DNA of 62,875 nucleotides. Source: a virus. Positions 41,539 to 48,262 of this stretch are shown here, in pieces. How positions within the stretch are numbered: position 1 is the stretch's first letter; each line of letters begins with the position of its first letter. The notes beneath the pieces are model-generated. The model was not told the DNA's origin, searched no databases, and saw only the letters and a list, made by a program, of their open reading frames with translations. A program made the position numbers and the translations under genes. Location of the stretch: IMG/VR virus record IMGVR_UViG_3300015245_000040, positions 1-62,875 of that record; one strand, given 5' to 3'.

Positions 41539-42041
41539 TGAGAAAACCACGACGTACAATTGCCCCGTTTACACCTGATTTCTTAAGAAATGTTTTGCAT
41601 TATGATGATAAGACAGGGGAGTTTAAATGGTTATCTGGGAGATCGGATAAAATTGGAAAGATAGCTGGTTATGATGGTAAAGGAACTAACCGTTATCACA
41701 TGATTGGTATAGATAGAAACGATTATACCACCTCAAACTTAGCATGGTTTTATATGACCGGTGAATGGCCCCTCCATGAAGTCGATCATATAAACAGAAA
41801 TAAACTTGATAACAGATGGAATAACCTTAGATTGGCCACACACAGTAATAATTCTACTAATTGTGTTAGAAAGAAAAAAAGTGGGTTGCCAAGAGGTGTT
41901 GTCTTATCGCGCGGGCTATATCAGTCACAGATTATGATAAATAAAAAGTGTATCTGGTTAGGCCGATTTAACACGATTGAAGAAGCTCATCAAGCCTACC
42001 TAAAAGCTTCCGAATTCAGAAAAGAATTCTTACCAAGTTAA
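41538..42041 (+). CDS. HNH/AP2 homing endonuclease
   Basis: 167 residues; start at 41538, overlapping the stop before it (TAATG). HNH: WPLHEVDHINRNKLDNRW NNLRLAT at about 70-98, then an AP2-like DNA-binding end (GVVLSRGLYQSQIMINKK, WLGRFNTIEEAHQAYLKA). This HNH+AP2 design is a well-known mobile homing enzyme. It is inserted at the 3' end of the PLP enzyme gene. Confidence 0.88.
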   Translation: MRKPRRTIAPFTPDFLRNVLHYDDKTGEFKWLSGRSDKIGKIAGYDGKGTNRYHMIGIDRNDYTTSNLAWFYMTGEWPLHEVDHINRNKLDNRWNNLRLATHSNNSTNCVRKKKSGLPRGVVLSRGLYQSQIMINKKCIWLGRFNTIEEAHQAYLKASEFRKEFLPS

Positions 42042-42046
42042 TTGCT

Positions 42047-42101
42047 GTCAGGGCTATGCCTGAGCAATGTCAGCAAGAATTCAGTGATTGGAAAGGACCT
42101 C
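42047..42101 (+). pseudogene. Displaced 3' end of the PLP enzyme gene
   Basis: One frame here reads AVRAMPEQCQQEFSDWKGPHE, matching the end of the PLP enzyme (VVSMPKICQDAFQSWKGPT): MP..CQ..F..WKGP. It lies just after the HNH gene and has no start, so it looks like the old 3' end pushed away by the insertion. Confidence 0.6.
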
Positions 42102-42341
42102 ATGAAATGTCCGTGGTGCAACAAGCTCATGCAACAGATAAAGGTGAAGACCTTAGCAGGTGAAAGCATAAAGTGGGACTGTAGAGTTGAATCCTGCAAA
42201 GACCTTATCAAGCCTGGAAAGAAAGTAGCTATTACTACTAACTATGATGATCCTATCTACCTCAAAGGAATTAATGTTACGTTCCTTTCACTGAATGACC
42301 TAGAGTTTCATCCTAAAGATCGTTGGATCCAGGTTAAATAG
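42102..42341 (+). CDS. Small zinc-ribbon protein
   Basis: 79 residues from MKCPWCNKLMQQIKVK, chosen because GGAAAGGA precedes it. Cys pairs CPWC (3-6) and a later C..CRVESC form a probable zinc ribbon. Role unknown. Confidence 0.55.
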   Translation: MKCPWCNKLMQQIKVKTLAGESIKWDCRVESCKDLIKPGKKVAITTNYDDPIYLKGINVTFLSLNDLEFHPKDRWIQVK

Positions 42342-42354
42342 AAAGTTTAGACTT

Positions 42355-42552
42355 ATGAATTCAAATGATAGAAACTCACCTGAAGGCATGATGTGGGACG
42401 CGCTTGCTGGGAATAAACTAGTCACAATCAAATCTGTAGAACAGTTATCTATTCTAAGAATGGAAAGGTGGGATTATATAAAACAGACCCATAAATTCTA
42501 TTGGAAAAATGACCCTAGTTATTGGTGGGCTAAAACTACTAAGAAGGCATGA
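42355..42552 (+). CDS. Small unknown protein
   Basis: 65 residues, Trp-rich (MMWDALAG, YWKNDPSYWWAK). No family recognised. It begins a chain of closely packed small genes. Confidence 0.45.
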   Translation: MNSNDRNSPEGMMWDALAGNKLVTIKSVEQLSILRMERWDYIKQTHKFYWKNDPSYWWAKTTKKA

Positions 42553-42556
42553 ACCA

Positions 42557-42745
42557 ATGACATGGAATTGGCTGAGTTTATACAAGAATAATAAGACTGA
42601 AGCTGAAGTCTTAGGGTTGGCAGCCATAGCAATTGAATCCTTATTTGTTAAGTTGCAGGGACGTGCTCCCTCTCAACAATATGAAGATGGGTATGCAGAT
42701 GGAATAGCTGCGGCAGCAAAGTTACTCAGGGAAATGATAAAATGA
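42557..42745 (+). CDS. Small helical protein
   Basis: 62 residues from MTWNWLSLYKNNKTEAEVLG. A longer frame from 42509 is mostly out of the coding pattern. It ends GYADGIAAAAKLLREMIK and overlaps the next gene by 4 nt. Unknown. Confidence 0.5.
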   Translation: MTWNWLSLYKNNKTEAEVLGLAAIAIESLFVKLQGRAPSQQYEDGYADGIAAAAKLLREMIK

Positions 42746-42933
42746 GACATCTGAGAGTGATGGGTAGACAAGTTGAAGATCCTGAAAACAGGGGTGAGAC
42801 AGCACATTGGATTGCAGCCCCAATGAAGGATGTTGGAACTATTCAACAATTTCATGAAGTTGTTGAGCGTGCAGATGCGGTTATGGAAAAACTACAGAAT
42901 ACAATTAAATATTTGCAGGAAAAGGGTAAATGA
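42742..42933 (+). CDS. Small unknown protein
   Basis: 63 residues, MRHLRVMGRQVEDPENRGET.., mostly helical in the second half. Overlaps both neighbours by 4 nt, so translation is coupled. Unknown. Confidence 0.45.
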   Translation: MRHLRVMGRQVEDPENRGETAHWIAAPMKDVGTIQQFHEVVERADAVMEKLQNTIKYLQEKGK

Positions 42934-43811
42934 CTAAATGCCATCTCTGTGGAAATGAATTTAAGCAGCCAGTTCTTCAACAAGGGGGCACTCCAGGTAA
43001 GATTTACTGCAGCAAGAAATGCCGCTCTAGAATGGGGGAATTAAGGAAAAAAGAAAGAATAAAAAAGAGTTGGGCTGATGGGACGAGACGGGATGTGTGG
43101 TTAACAGAACATTATGGAATAACTGAAAAAGAATGGAATGATATCTTTGACAAGCAAGGAAGAGCTTGTGCCATCTGCAAGACTACTAAACCTAAAAGTA
43201 AAGTAGGATGGCACACCGATCATAATCACAAAACCAACAAAGTCAGGGGAATTCTTTGCGAAAATTGCAATCGTGGGCTTGGAATGTATGCTGAGGATAT
43301 ATCATTTTTAAGACATGCGATGGTATACCTTGGAGTACACCAAGGAATACTTAATGCGGAATCAATAGAAAAAGCAGGAATAATCTATCCATTCTTTCCC
43401 AGGTCCAATCAAAACGGAATGACCTTTGGTGTGAGTATGGCTGGATATGATATTAGAATAGATCAAGAATTAGTTCTTATGCCAAAGGATTTTTCATTGG
43501 CATCATCAATAGAATATTTTGATATGCCAAATGATCTGGTTGGCATGGTCTGTGACAAGTCAACACATGCCCGCAAAGGGTTACAAGCCTTTAATACGAT
43601 TATAGAACCAGGGTGGAGGGGTTACCTAACACTTGAATTAGTAAATCATAGTCATAGACCTATTTGGCTAAAGCATGGGGATCCTATTGTTCAAGTTGTC
43701 TTTCAGACTTTAACACAACCAACTGATAGACCGTATAATGGAAAGTATCAGGATCAGAAACGTGGCCCACAAGAAGCTATTCTTGAACCTGTAACAAAGC
43801 GTTGGGTGTAG
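42930..43811 (+). CDS. Endonuclease VII-type HNH fused to dCTP deaminase
   Basis: 293 residues. N-terminal zinc motif (CHLCGNEF..YCSKKC), then a T4 endo VII-type nuclease at 70-130 (ACAICKTT, TDHNHKTNKVRGILCENCNRGLG, FLRHAMVYL). From residue 138 on it is a dCTP deaminase/dUTPase: ILNAESIEKAGII, GYDIRID, DKSTHARKGLQAFNTIIEPG, GYLTLELVNHS, GDPIVQVVF, YQDQKRGPQ. The deaminase makes dUMP/dUTP for dTTP supply. The nuclease probably entered at the deaminase start codon and stayed in frame; no internal start is obvious. Confidence 0.85.
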   Translation: MTKCHLCGNEFKQPVLQQGGTPGKIYCSKKCRSRMGELRKKERIKKSWADGTRRDVWLTEHYGITEKEWNDIFDKQGRACAICKTTKPKSKVGWHTDHNHKTNKVRGILCENCNRGLGMYAEDISFLRHAMVYLGVHQGILNAESIEKAGIIYPFFPRSNQNGMTFGVSMAGYDIRIDQELVLMPKDFSLASSIEYFDMPNDLVGMVCDKSTHARKGLQAFNTIIEPGWRGYLTLELVNHSHRPIWLKHGDPIVQVVFQTLTQPTDRPYNGKYQDQKRGPQEAILEPVTKRWV

Positions 43812-43873
43812 GTAATAATTGCCATGTATAGCCAGTTAAACTACTATTAATAAAATTAAAAGGCAAAAAATAG

Positions 43874-44149
43874 ATGAAGTTTCCTAAACATGAGGGTGGT
43901 TTAATCTTAACACATAATGATCATAAGTCTTGTTATAGAACAGTTAAGAAAGCTATAGATTACAATGATCCTGGTTACCGGGATAGTGATTGGGTTAGTG
44001 AAGAACAAAAGCAAAAAGCAATAGAAACAAATGACTGTTGGACCTTACAATGGTATCCCAATACCCCAATATCTTTTAATATTCTATCAGCAGCTGACTT
44101 AGAGGTCTTACTTAAGTATGTAGGTGAACATGATGAAAAAGAAATCTGA
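43874..44149 (+). CDS. Unknown small protein
   Basis: 91 residues; WTLQWYPNTPISFNILSAADLEVLLKYV is the most ordered part. No family recognised. Overlaps the next gene by 26 nt. Confidence 0.45.
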   Translation: MKFPKHEGGLILTHNDHKSCYRTVKKAIDYNDPGYRDSDWVSEEQKQKAIETNDCWTLQWYPNTPISFNILSAADLEVLLKYVGEHDEKEI

Positions 44150-44351
44150 TCTGGATGTATGGTTAGATGATCTAACAGATAGACAGAACCATTTATATAA
44201 GAATGTGCTTCCATGCCCTGAGTGTAATTCCATTCAAGTACAGGTGATAAAGTTTGAAGCCCCAGCCAAATGGAAATGCAGAATCTGTAAACAGGGGTTT
44301 ACACATGAACCAGAAACTTCAGGATCAGATAAAATACCCAGCAAAAGTTAA
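44124..44351 (+). CDS. Small zinc-ribbon protein
   Basis: 75 residues. CPECNSIQVQ.. KWKCRICKQGFT has two Cys pairs in zinc-ribbon spacing. Helical N-terminus. Unknown function; nucleic-acid binding possible. Confidence 0.55.
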   Translation: MNMMKKKSDLDVWLDDLTDRQNHLYKNVLPCPECNSIQVQVIKFEAPAKWKCRICKQGFTHEPETSGSDKIPSKS

Positions 44352-44562
44352 TGAGTCCAGGGTAGAAAAAGAGGTAAGATGGCGTGCTCAGCATACATGG
44401 GATGGACCACCAACAACAATTGGGTGGGTCAGTATCCCTACCTGTTCAAGGTGCGGGTGTGATGCTTCAGAACAGACACCTTGTGAGGCAAAATCATCCC
44501 CTATTAATTTAGGTAACTTTAATCTAAAGGAAAGAAGTCTTAATGATTTGAATTATTTATAA
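44305..44562 (+). CDS. Small Cys-containing protein
   Basis: 85 residues from MNQKLQDQIKYPAKVNESRV; the longer frame from 44254 is inside the gene before it. TCSRCGCDASEQTPCEA may bind zinc. Last gene of the plus-strand operon. Confidence 0.5.
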   Translation: MNQKLQDQIKYPAKVNESRVEKEVRWRAQHTWDGPPTTIGWVSIPTCSRCGCDASEQTPCEAKSSPINLGNFNLKERSLNDLNYL

Positions 44563-44566
44563 GATT

Positions 44567-44690
44567 CTTGTTCTGTTCTAATTTCAAAAATTCTATATAT
44601 AGAAGATAAATAAAGATACCTATGTACCCTTTTTGTTCTAATTTTAAAAATTTCTACTATAGTAGACAGGGGTTCTTACGTATCCGTACC
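44567..44690. repeat. Two diverged direct repeats of about 60 bp
   Basis: GTTCTAATTTCAAAAATTCTA (starts near 44577, quoted in part) is repeated as GTTCTAATTTTAAAAATTTC near 44633, and both are followed by a short A/T palindrome and a GTA-ACCC end. AT-rich and between the operon end and the TGA/TCA-only segment. Could be tandem promoters or protein-binding sites. Confidence 0.5.
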
Positions 44691-45220
44691 CTGGGCAAGT
44701 GGGTTGTTTTGTTGATACCAAACTCATCCCATGTATACCATTTCCCCTGATAGCCCCCTTACTTGGTATACTATACCAAGCATAGTATAATCATATACTA
44801 TACATATAATATCAAGCATGTGCCTAGCATACATGGCATAGCCATGTCAACCCCATTGACATACATAGCCCTGCGTTGCAGCCACTACAGGCATCATCAT
44901 ACCTAGCACGTGCTGCTATAGCCACCCCCTCATGTCAACCCTTATTCACTGGCATGCCAGTGAATAATTAATTGGTCATGGGTTGACGCGTGTTGTGCAC
45001 GTGCTATGTAAGGGGTGTTGAGGCAGCCATATAGGTTGCTGGGTTCACCTGATACGGCGGTTGCCCTCACCCGGGGGCAACACGGGGTTGACAGCCCCTA
45101 GCAACGCCGCAGCGCCCGTGCCAACCCGTAAGGGGGTGCATAGCAACGTTATTGTGGTTGACGCCTTCAACCGCATGCGCTGTCAAGTCAGGCAGCGCAG
45201 GTGTGTGAAGGCTAAAAACC
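44691..45220. other. 530-bp non-coding control region, possible origin
   Basis: No ORF. AT-rich palindromes at 44765-44810 (GGTATACTATACC, then CATAGTATAATCATATACTATAC partly inverted), changing to a GC-rich stretch from 45000. It lies between the AT-rich operon and the skewed segment and includes the segment's left edge (44746). An origin or control site is a guess. Confidence 0.4.
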
Positions 45221-46375
45221 ATGACCAAAGTTACTGTTGACCATGATGACGTTGACGGCGCGGCCCTGACCCGGGCAGCACTTACCACACATGCCCCTGA
45301 TACGGGCTTGCAGGTGGCCGCTGATGCGGTTGAGGCTGACGGGGCGGGTGATACCGCCCCTGATGATCATACCGCGCCTCAGGGTGACGCGCCGGCCGGT
45401 GGCGTGGCTGACATCATTGCCGCCATTCAGGCGGGTGATGATGCGGCCCTGACGGTTGCGCTTGATGCCACCACAAAGGTGGCTGATGACGCGGCCAACA
45501 ACCCGGCAGTACTGACGGCGGCCAAACCTGCCAAGCAGGTGGGTGAAACCAAAAAGCAGTACGCGGCGCGCATCAAGGCGTGGCAGGCTGAAACGGTCAA
45601 GGCGGCAACGCCTGTGATTGATGCGGTGGTTGACCCTGACATGGCCGCGCACAAGGCGGCCATTGAAGCGGCCAACGTGGCGGTTGAGGCTGACAAGCCT
45701 TTGCCCCGTACCATGCCTATGCTGGTCAGCACACCGGTCATCATGGCCCAACCTGCCACCCCTGTTTGGCCCGGTGGGTTTGACTTGAGCGGTTGGGCTG
45801 ACATGGCCGCTGATACGGCGTGGCAGGGCGGGCTTGCCCCACCCTGCCCTGATGTTGATGCGGTGCATGCGGCGTGTGCCCTGAGTGCGGGTAACCCTGA
45901 CAATGGGGTGCCACGGCTCAGTGAACCCCATACCAAAAAGGTGATGTCAATTGCCTGCTACTTGACACAGGCAATGCCGCAGCACCTTGACCAGTTGAGC
46001 ACTTTCAACGTGTTTGACTGGGGTGTGGCAATGCACATGTGCCGGTCATTGGGGCGGGTATGTGGTACCACGGCTGACAACAAGCAAAATGCCAGCCTTG
46101 ACGCTGAACGGGCCATGCTACTGTCAATTGACCGTGGCCTATCAGTTCAACACCGCTACGGCACCAGCACCAAACGGGGCGTGGTGTACCGCAACCGGGT
46201 CACCACTACCAAGGGGTACCTACTGGTGACACGGTACTTTGACCGCATCAACCGGCCGGTACCGTTGTGGCTGAGTGGCTATCATGCAGCGGTGGCAAGC
46301 TGGCAACTTGAGCACCAGCCCGCCAAGCCTGTTGACGGCATGGCCGCCCTTATGGGCGCGCCCAATACCAAGTAA
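45221..46375 (+). CDS. Large Ala/Asp-rich protein, unknown
   Basis: 384 residues. The first 200 are low complexity, rich in Ala, Asp, Thr and Val (AADAVEADGAGDTAPDDHTA). The second half is a globular domain: SIACYLTQAMPQHLDQLSTF NVFDWGVAMHMC.. and YGTSTKRGVVYRNRVTTT.. RYFDRINRPVPLWLSGYH. No family recognised. It is the largest gene of the TGA/TCA-only segment, and its codons follow that rule: Ser only TCA/AGC/AGT, and GAN codons only after a codon ending in T. High GC compared with the left arm. Confidence 0.7.
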   Translation: MTKVTVDHDDVDGAALTRAALTTHAPDTGLQVAADAVEADGAGDTAPDDHTAPQGDAPAGGVADIIAAIQAGDDAALTVALDATTKVADDAANNPAVLTAAKPAKQVGETKKQYAARIKAWQAETVKAATPVIDAVVDPDMAAHKAAIEAANVAVEADKPLPRTMPMLVSTPVIMAQPATPVWPGGFDLSGWADMAADTAWQGGLAPPCPDVDAVHAACALSAGNPDNGVPRLSEPHTKKVMSIACYLTQAMPQHLDQLSTFNVFDWGVAMHMCRSLGRVCGTTADNKQNASLDAERAMLLSIDRGLSVQHRYGTSTKRGVVYRNRVTTTKGYLLVTRYFDRINRPVPLWLSGYHAAVASWQLEHQPAKPVDGMAALMGAPNTK

Positions 46376-46380
46376 AACTC

Positions 46381-46410
46381 AGGGGCTAGCCTTGTGTGAG
46401 GCTAGCCCCT
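46381..46410 (+). terminator. Hairpin terminator
   Basis: AGGGGCTAGCC and GGCTAGCCCCT, 11 bp, loop TTGTGTGA, followed by ATTTGCCTTTT. The T-rich part also starts the leader stem of the next gene. Confidence 0.75.
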
Positions 46411-46411
46411 A

Positions 46412-46462
46412 TTTGCCTTTTAGCATGCTTTGTCAGGTTGGCAGGGCAGGTGAAAAGGCAAA
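46412..46462 (+). promoter_or_regulatory. Leader stem-loop enclosing a ribosome site
   Basis: TTTGCCTTTT (46412-46421) pairs perfectly with AAAAGGCAAA (46453-46462), 6 nt before the ATG at 46468. The purine-rich AAAAGG would be hidden when the stem forms. Same idea as the three leaders downstream but with different bases. Confidence 0.6.
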
Positions 46463-46467
46463 AAACC

Positions 46468-46653
46468 ATGTGGGCGTTTACTATCAGGCCAAATGTCACA
46501 ACACCCTCACATTTCAAGTGGCGTTGTGACATCACCTGTAACGGTACCGTTACAAATATACATACCTATGACAGTGATATGCTGCGGTTGGCGGTGCAGG
46601 CTGTCATATTATGTGAGGGCTACAACAATCATGACAAGGCAAAAGGGGGCTGA
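46468..46653 (+). CDS. Small unknown protein
   Basis: 61 residues from MWAFTIRPNVTTPSHF; start set by the GTGAAAAGGCAAAAAACC leader. A small alpha/beta segment with RLAVQAVILCEGYNN. Its stop lies in the 46643-46664 hairpin. Unknown. Confidence 0.55.
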   Translation: MWAFTIRPNVTTPSHFKWRCDITCNGTVTNIHTYDSDMLRLAVQAVILCEGYNNHDKAKGG

Positions 46654-46664
46654 AAAGCCCCCTT
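46643..46664 (+). terminator. Hairpin over the stop codon
   Basis: AAGGGGGCT-GAAA-AGCCCCCTT, perfect 9-bp stem; the TGA stop lies in the loop region. Confidence 0.65.
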
Positions 46665-46752
46665 ACTTACACTAGGCTAAGTTGCATTCATAAAAAAGCC
46701 TAGGTTCAAGTGATTTTTGCGCCGGGTTTGCACCATAATAAGTTGTATACAA

Positions 46753-46806
46753 CCCTTTGCGGCTATGTGCTAACCTACTCAATCACGGCACATAGCTTGA
46801 AAGGGC
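46753..46806 (+). promoter_or_regulatory. Structured leader element 1
   Basis: Outer stem CCCTTT/AAAGGG, a 3x3 internal loop (GCG/TTG), inner stem GCTATGTGC/GCACATAGC (9 of 9 pairs). The ribosome site GAAAGGG is the 3' outer strand. ATG follows at 46809. Confidence 0.75.
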
Positions 46807-46808
46807 AA

Positions 46809-46847
46809 ATGGCGGCCAAGTATGAAATGCGTAGCACGCGGCCGTAG
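46809..46847 (+). CDS. 12-residue mini-ORF under leader 1
   Basis: ATG with the full TGAAAGGGCAA leader reads MAAKYEMRSTRP and stops. It may be a leader peptide, or the stub of a deleted gene. No other start is nearby. Confidence 0.4.
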   Translation: MAAKYEMRSTRP

Positions 46848-46964
46848 GTAAAGCATTACCTATTGTAGCATAATATGCTACGGCGCGGGGTACGTTATAC
46901 GCCCTCAGTTAGTACCACGTACCCCAAACCGTAGCATAAAATGCTACGGTTCATGATAATGTAC

Positions 46965-47057
46965 CCCTTTGCGGCCATACGCTTCACTTGACTGTCAACA
47001 CTTGACATCACTTGACTGTCAACACTTGACATGTGAGGGCGTATGGCTTGAAAGGGC
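46965..47057 (+). promoter_or_regulatory. Structured leader element 2
   Basis: Outer stem CCCTTT/AAAGGG, same internal loop, inner stem GCCATACGC/GCGTATGGC (9 of 9 pairs). The loop carries two 24-nt tandem repeats. The ATG of the next gene is at 47063. Confidence 0.75.
46984..47031. repeat. Two exact 24-nt tandem repeats
   Basis: TCACTTGACTGTCAACACTT.. is repeated twice without a gap (46984-47007, 47008-47031), each with TTGAC/GTCAA inverted pairs. Lies in the loop of leader 2. Confidence 0.85.
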
Positions 47058-47062
47058 AAATT

Positions 47063-47266
47063 ATGAATAACCATGACTATGAGGCATGGCTGAACCTGTT
47101 GACCACAGCCATGCAACAGGCTGTCACTGATACCCCGGTGTTTGACCGGGGTCATATGGGTGAGCGGCTGATGCACACTCACTACCCTGACCCTGACGTG
47201 CGGCGGGTATTCAGGCGTTCATACCGCCGCGCCGCCGCTCAGGCAGCTTTTATCAGCCGGGTGTGA
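47063..47266 (+). CDS. Small Arg-rich protein
   Basis: 67 residues from MNNHDYEAWLNLLTTAMQQ, start given by the TGAAAGGGCAA leader. Helical; ends RRVFRRSYRRAAAQAAFISRV, which could bind nucleic acid. Unknown. Confidence 0.6.
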   Translation: MNNHDYEAWLNLLTTAMQQAVTDTPVFDRGHMGERLMHTHYPDPDVRRVFRRSYRRAAAQAAFISRV

Positions 47267-47323
47267 AACCTGTTGCGGTATAAAAGCGTATACTAACGTA
47301 GTTTATACAACCTGCTACCTTAA

Positions 47324-47339
47324 GGGGCTAATTAGCCCC
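47324..47339 (+). terminator. Short palindromic hairpin
   Basis: GGGGCTAATTAGCCCC between the small gene and leader 3. No T-run, so its termination value is unclear. Confidence 0.5.
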
Positions 47340-47343
47340 CTAG

Positions 47344-47395
47344 CCCTTTGCGGCCGTAGGTTAACTTAAATTTGACCTACGGCTTGAAAGGGCAA
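47344..47395 (+). promoter_or_regulatory. Structured leader element 3
   Basis: Outer stem CCCTTT/AAAGGG, same internal loop, inner stem GCCGTAGGT/ACCTACGGC (9 of 9 pairs). ATG at 47399. Third homologous copy with compensated stem changes. Confidence 0.75.
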
Positions 47396-47398
47396 ATC

Positions 47399-47728
47399 AT
47401 GGCTGATCAAACTGAGTTGTTACATGAGTTGATCACTGAGTTGGGCGCGCGTCACGTGCTCACCATTGACGCCAACAACATGATTTTGGCGTACCGTGAT
47501 CAGGGTGAGTACAAGGGCAAGGCGTATGACAAATACCGGCTTGCCCCGTTTTACTGGTACGCCCGCGCTGCCGCGTGGCAGCAGGCCAGCGGCTCACTGG
47601 GCGTACCGTACGGCCGCAAGGCTGATTTGCTGGCAGGGTTGGTACGGGTTGCCGCTGATGACGCGGCCACTACCAAACTGTTGACGCTGCGGCGTGACAG
47701 TGACGCCAGCGCGGGCGCTGGCGTGTGA
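47399..47728 (+). CDS. Small alpha-helical protein
   Basis: 109 residues from MADQTELLHELITELGARH, start by the leader. ILAYRDQGEYKGKAYDKYRL then an Ala-rich helix region. No family recognised. Followed by a strong hairpin. Confidence 0.6.
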   Translation: MADQTELLHELITELGARHVLTIDANNMILAYRDQGEYKGKAYDKYRLAPFYWYARAAAWQQASGSLGVPYGRKADLLAGLVRVAADDAATTKLLTLRRDSDASAGAGV

Positions 47729-47733
47729 TAACA

Positions 47734-47761
47734 GGGGGGTGCTACCACCCTAGCACCCCCC
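47734..47761 (+). terminator. Hairpin
   Basis: GGGGGGTGCTA and TAGCACCCCCC, 11 bp, right after the stop. No T-run. Confidence 0.6.
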
Positions 47762-47807
47762 ACCTACAAACGCCTGTAACATACCTTAAAACCCCGTGGC
47801 GGGGCAT

Positions 47808-47851
47808 GCCTTGCGCTGTAGTGCTCAACTCAGGGCATTACTGTTGAGGGC
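47808..47851 (+). promoter_or_regulatory. Structured leader element 4 (variant)
   Basis: GCCTT/GAGGGC outer pairing and CTGTAGTG/CATTACTG inner pairing (7 of 8, one wobble). ATG at 47858. A weaker member of the leader set, start box GAGGGCAAGCAA. Confidence 0.5.
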
Positions 47852-47857
47852 AAGCAA

Positions 47858-48229
47858 ATGGGTAAGTTACCCTGCATCATGATTTACCGTAATAGCAGTA
47901 ACAGCAGGTTCAACCTGACCCTACGGCTGCAATGCGGTCACGTGGCTATGTGGGTATACCCGTGGTCAATTGGCTTGACTGGCTTCAACTGGCCAGCCAC
48001 GGCTTACCGCACTGATAGTGAAAAAAGTTGTGGCTGTGAGTACTGTGATGACTTGCCGCCCGGTACGTGGGTTTTCAATGACAATACGCTCACCATACGC
48101 TGGCGTGGTTGGCGTCATGTTGACCGCACCCGGGGCGTACTCAATGATGACGGCACAGTCACATGGCGGCGTTATTGGCGTTGGCCCATTGAAGCATTCA
48201 GCCACAGTCAACATGACGCCAACTGGTAA
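47858..48229 (+). CDS. Trp/Cys-containing protein, unknown
   Basis: 123 residues, MGKLPCIMIYRNSSN.., with LQCGHVAMWVYP and SCGCEYC (Cys/His set, probably zinc) and a Trp/Arg-rich second half (TIRWRGWRHVDRTRG). Unknown. Last gene of the TGA/TCA-only segment. Confidence 0.6.
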   Translation: MGKLPCIMIYRNSSNSRFNLTLRLQCGHVAMWVYPWSIGLTGFNWPATAYRTDSEKSCGCEYCDDLPPGTWVFNDNTLTIRWRGWRHVDRTRGVLNDDGTVTWRRYWRWPIEAFSHSQHDANW

Positions 48230-48237
48230 GGGGTTTT

Positions 48238-48262
48238 GATAGGTGGGCAACGCCCACCTATC
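48238..48262 (+). terminator. Hairpin terminator
   Basis: GATAGGTGGGC-AAC-GCCCACCTATC, perfect 11-bp stem, after the last gene of the segment. Confidence 0.65.

Noticed and set aside
42930-43811. Intein in dCTP deaminase
   Set aside because: The nuclease lies at the N-terminus rather than inside the deaminase, and intein splice-site residues are not seen.
45212-45936. Two long minus-strand frames opposite the 384-residue gene
   Set aside because: High GC and the absence of TCB/VGA reduce some stop contexts; the plus strand has the start site, terminator and neighbours in the same direction.
46984-47031. Tandem 24-nt repeats as a CRISPR array
   Set aside because: Only two copies with no spacers; they lie in a leader loop. 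No CRISPR array was seen anywhere in the window.
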